Source of the DNA: Poindextera sp036272595
GTDB lineage: Bacteria; Pseudomonadota; Alphaproteobacteria; Caulobacterales; Caulobacteraceae
Assembly (NCBI GenBank): GCA_036272595.1
Contig: DATAYM010000012.1
Coordinates: 1-64,000, forward strand
Length of the DNA stretch: 64,000 bases
Reading direction: 5' to 3'
Below, piece by piece: positions 62,948-64,000 of the stretch. Under the pieces are notes generated by a model that was not told where the DNA came from, did no database searches, and saw only the letters and a program-made list of their open reading frames with translations. The number at the start of each line of letters is the position of its first letter. Within the stretch, counting starts at the first letter, position 1. The translations under genes and the position numbers were made by a program.

Positions 62948-64000
62948 GTCCCAACCAGCACGCCTTCCCCCGCACCGACCGCACCCGGCTTGGGGTCTGG
63001 TGGTGGACCACCGATCACCTGCTGCTCGGCGCCACCGCCATCCTGATCACCATCGGGGTGCTGCTGTCGTTCGGCAACAGCCCGGCGGCGGCGGCGCGGA
63101 TGAACATCGGCGATCCGTTCCACTTCGCGGTGCGCCAGTGCCTGTTCGCCTTGTTCGGCGCCGCCATCCTGGTCGCCGTGTCGATGCTGAACCCGCGCGG
63201 CATCCGCCGCTCGGCCTTCTTCATCTATCTGGTCGCCGTGGTGATGATGATCGCCCTGCCGCTGCTGGGCCACCACGCCAAGGGCGCCACCCGCTGGGTC
63301 GAAGTCGGCGGCTTTTCGCTGCAGCCGTCGGAGTTCATGAAGCCGGCGCTGATCGTGCTGGCCTCCTGGATGTTCGCCGAGGGCCAGAAGGGCGAGGGCG
63401 TGCCGGGCGTCTCCATCGCCTTCGGCCTCTACGCCGTGGCCGTGGCGCTCTTGCTGATCCAGCCGGACGTCGGCCAGACCATCCTGATCACCATCGCCTT
63501 CGGCGCGGCCTTCTTCATGGCCGGGGTGCCGATGAAGTGGATCATCGGCCTCGGCGGCGCGGCCCTGGCCGGCGGGATCTCGCTCTATTTCGTCTTCGAC
63601 CACGTCGCCAGCCGGGTGAACAAGTTCCTGTCGCCGGAGACCACCGACACCCACCAGATCGACCGCGCCCGCGAGGCCATCGCCGCCGGCGCCTGGTTCG
63701 GCCGCGGTCCGGGCGAAGGCATCCTCAAGCGCCAGGTGCCCGACGTGCACACCGACTTCGCCTATGCCGGCGCGGCCGAGGAGTACGGCCTGGTCTTCTC
63801 GCTGCTGCTGATCACCCTGTTCGGCTTCATCGTCATCCGCGGCCTCTACAAGGCCATGAAGCTGTCCGATCCGTTCGAGCAGGTGGCGGCCGGCGCGCTC
63901 TTCGTGCTGGTCGGCCAGCAGGCCTTCATCAACGTGGCCGTCAACCTGGACCTGATCCCGACCAAGGGCATGACGCTTCCCTTCATCTCCTACGGCGGCT
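62944..64000 (+). CDS. ftsW: Lipid II polymerase/divisome protein FtsW (3' end outside window)
   Basis: SEDS-family septal glycosyltransferase. 352 codons are visible from ATG 62944, which overlaps the murD stop by 4 bp. After a polar start (MSPNQHAFPRTDRTRLGVW) there are repeated membrane segments, the GDPFHFAVRQ loop, the GFSLQPSEFMKPALIVL motif (QPSE) with the catalytic-region aspartate following in LIQPDVGQT, and the large periplasmic loop with QIDRAREAI and HTDFAYAGAAEE. The frame is open to the window end, so murG should follow outside. Confidence 0.96.
   Translation, partial: MSPNQHAFPRTDRTRLGVWWWTTDHLLLGATAILITIGVLLSFGNSPAAAARMNIGDPFHFAVRQCLFALFGAAILVAVSMLNPRGIRRSAFFIYLVAVVMMIALPLLGHHAKGATRWVEVGGFSLQPSEFMKPALIVLASWMFAEGQKGEGVPGVSIAFGLYAVAVALLLIQPDVGQTILITIAFGAAFFMAGVPMKWIIGLGGAALAGGISLYFVFDHVASRVNKFLSPETTDTHQIDRAREAIAAGAWFGRGPGEGILKRQVPDVHTDFAYAGAAEEYGLVFSLLLITLFGFIVIRGLYKAMKLSDPFEQVAAGALFVLVGQQAFINVAVNLDLIPTKGMTLPFISYGG

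Overview
The window is about 70% GC, tightly packed with short intergenic gaps and many ATGA, GTGA and TGATG stop/start overlaps. Gene content and regulatory sites point to an alphaproteobacterium of the Caulobacteraceae, close to Caulobacter or Phenylobacterium. The evidence is a CtrA box and a GANTC (CcrM) cluster upstream of ftsZ, an alphaproteobacterial GTTC-N7-GTTC SOS box, a paired b/b' ATP synthase F0 operon, and long FtsZ and FtsL variants. The genus assignment is inference. No rRNA, tRNA, insertion sequence or CRISPR array was seen.

Layout. 1-4.3 kb: NAD biosynthesis operon nadA-(M50 membrane protease)-nadB-nadC. 4.6-13.5 kb: accessory metabolism and regulators (DJ-1/PfpI protein, SDR with a coupled unknown protein, WYL regulator, ArsR with two SRPBCC proteins, omega-aminotransferase, SleB-type cell wall hydrolase, dienelactone hydrolase). 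13.6-25.5 kb: uvrB, several secreted or unknown proteins (one apparently frameshifted), a solitary DpnI-type winged helix, a BLUF photoreceptor, DUF3617 lipoprotein, DUF559 nuclease-like protein, glutathione peroxidase, Hsp20, prmA and aminopeptidase P. 25.6-41.7 kb, all minus strand apart from one small gene: the distal half of the division and cell wall (dcw) region, read as murC-murB-(P450)-ddl-ftsQ-ftsA-ftsZ-lpxC-bamD-recN-ligA. 41.7-46.7 kb: a GNAT acetyltransferase coupled to an HMW1C-like N-glycosyltransferase, then the F0 ATP synthase operon. 46.9-53.5 kb: unknown secreted protein, fused 5-oxoprolinase, amidase, vapBC and RNase P RNA. 53.5-64 kb, plus strand: the proximal half of dcw, mraZ-rsmH-ftsL-ftsI-murE-murF-mraY-murD-ftsW, cut by the window end.

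The dcw genes are therefore all present (murG not visible) but split into two divergently oriented blocks about 12 kb apart. The mraZ control region carries an SOS box directly abutting a perfect DnaA box, followed by three 10-bp-spaced repeats that may be MraZ sites. ftsZ keeps CtrA/CcrM-type control. Together this suggests that division genes answer to cell cycle and DNA damage.

Intergenic spaces hold at least three families of structured repeats. Family A is about 100-126 bp, folds as a four-stem cloverleaf and has 4 copies. Family B has GC-rich arms around 9-bp tandem units, with 3 full copies and 1 half copy. Family C consists of large C/G-rich inverted repeats with 7 copies, two of which supply the last codons of genes.
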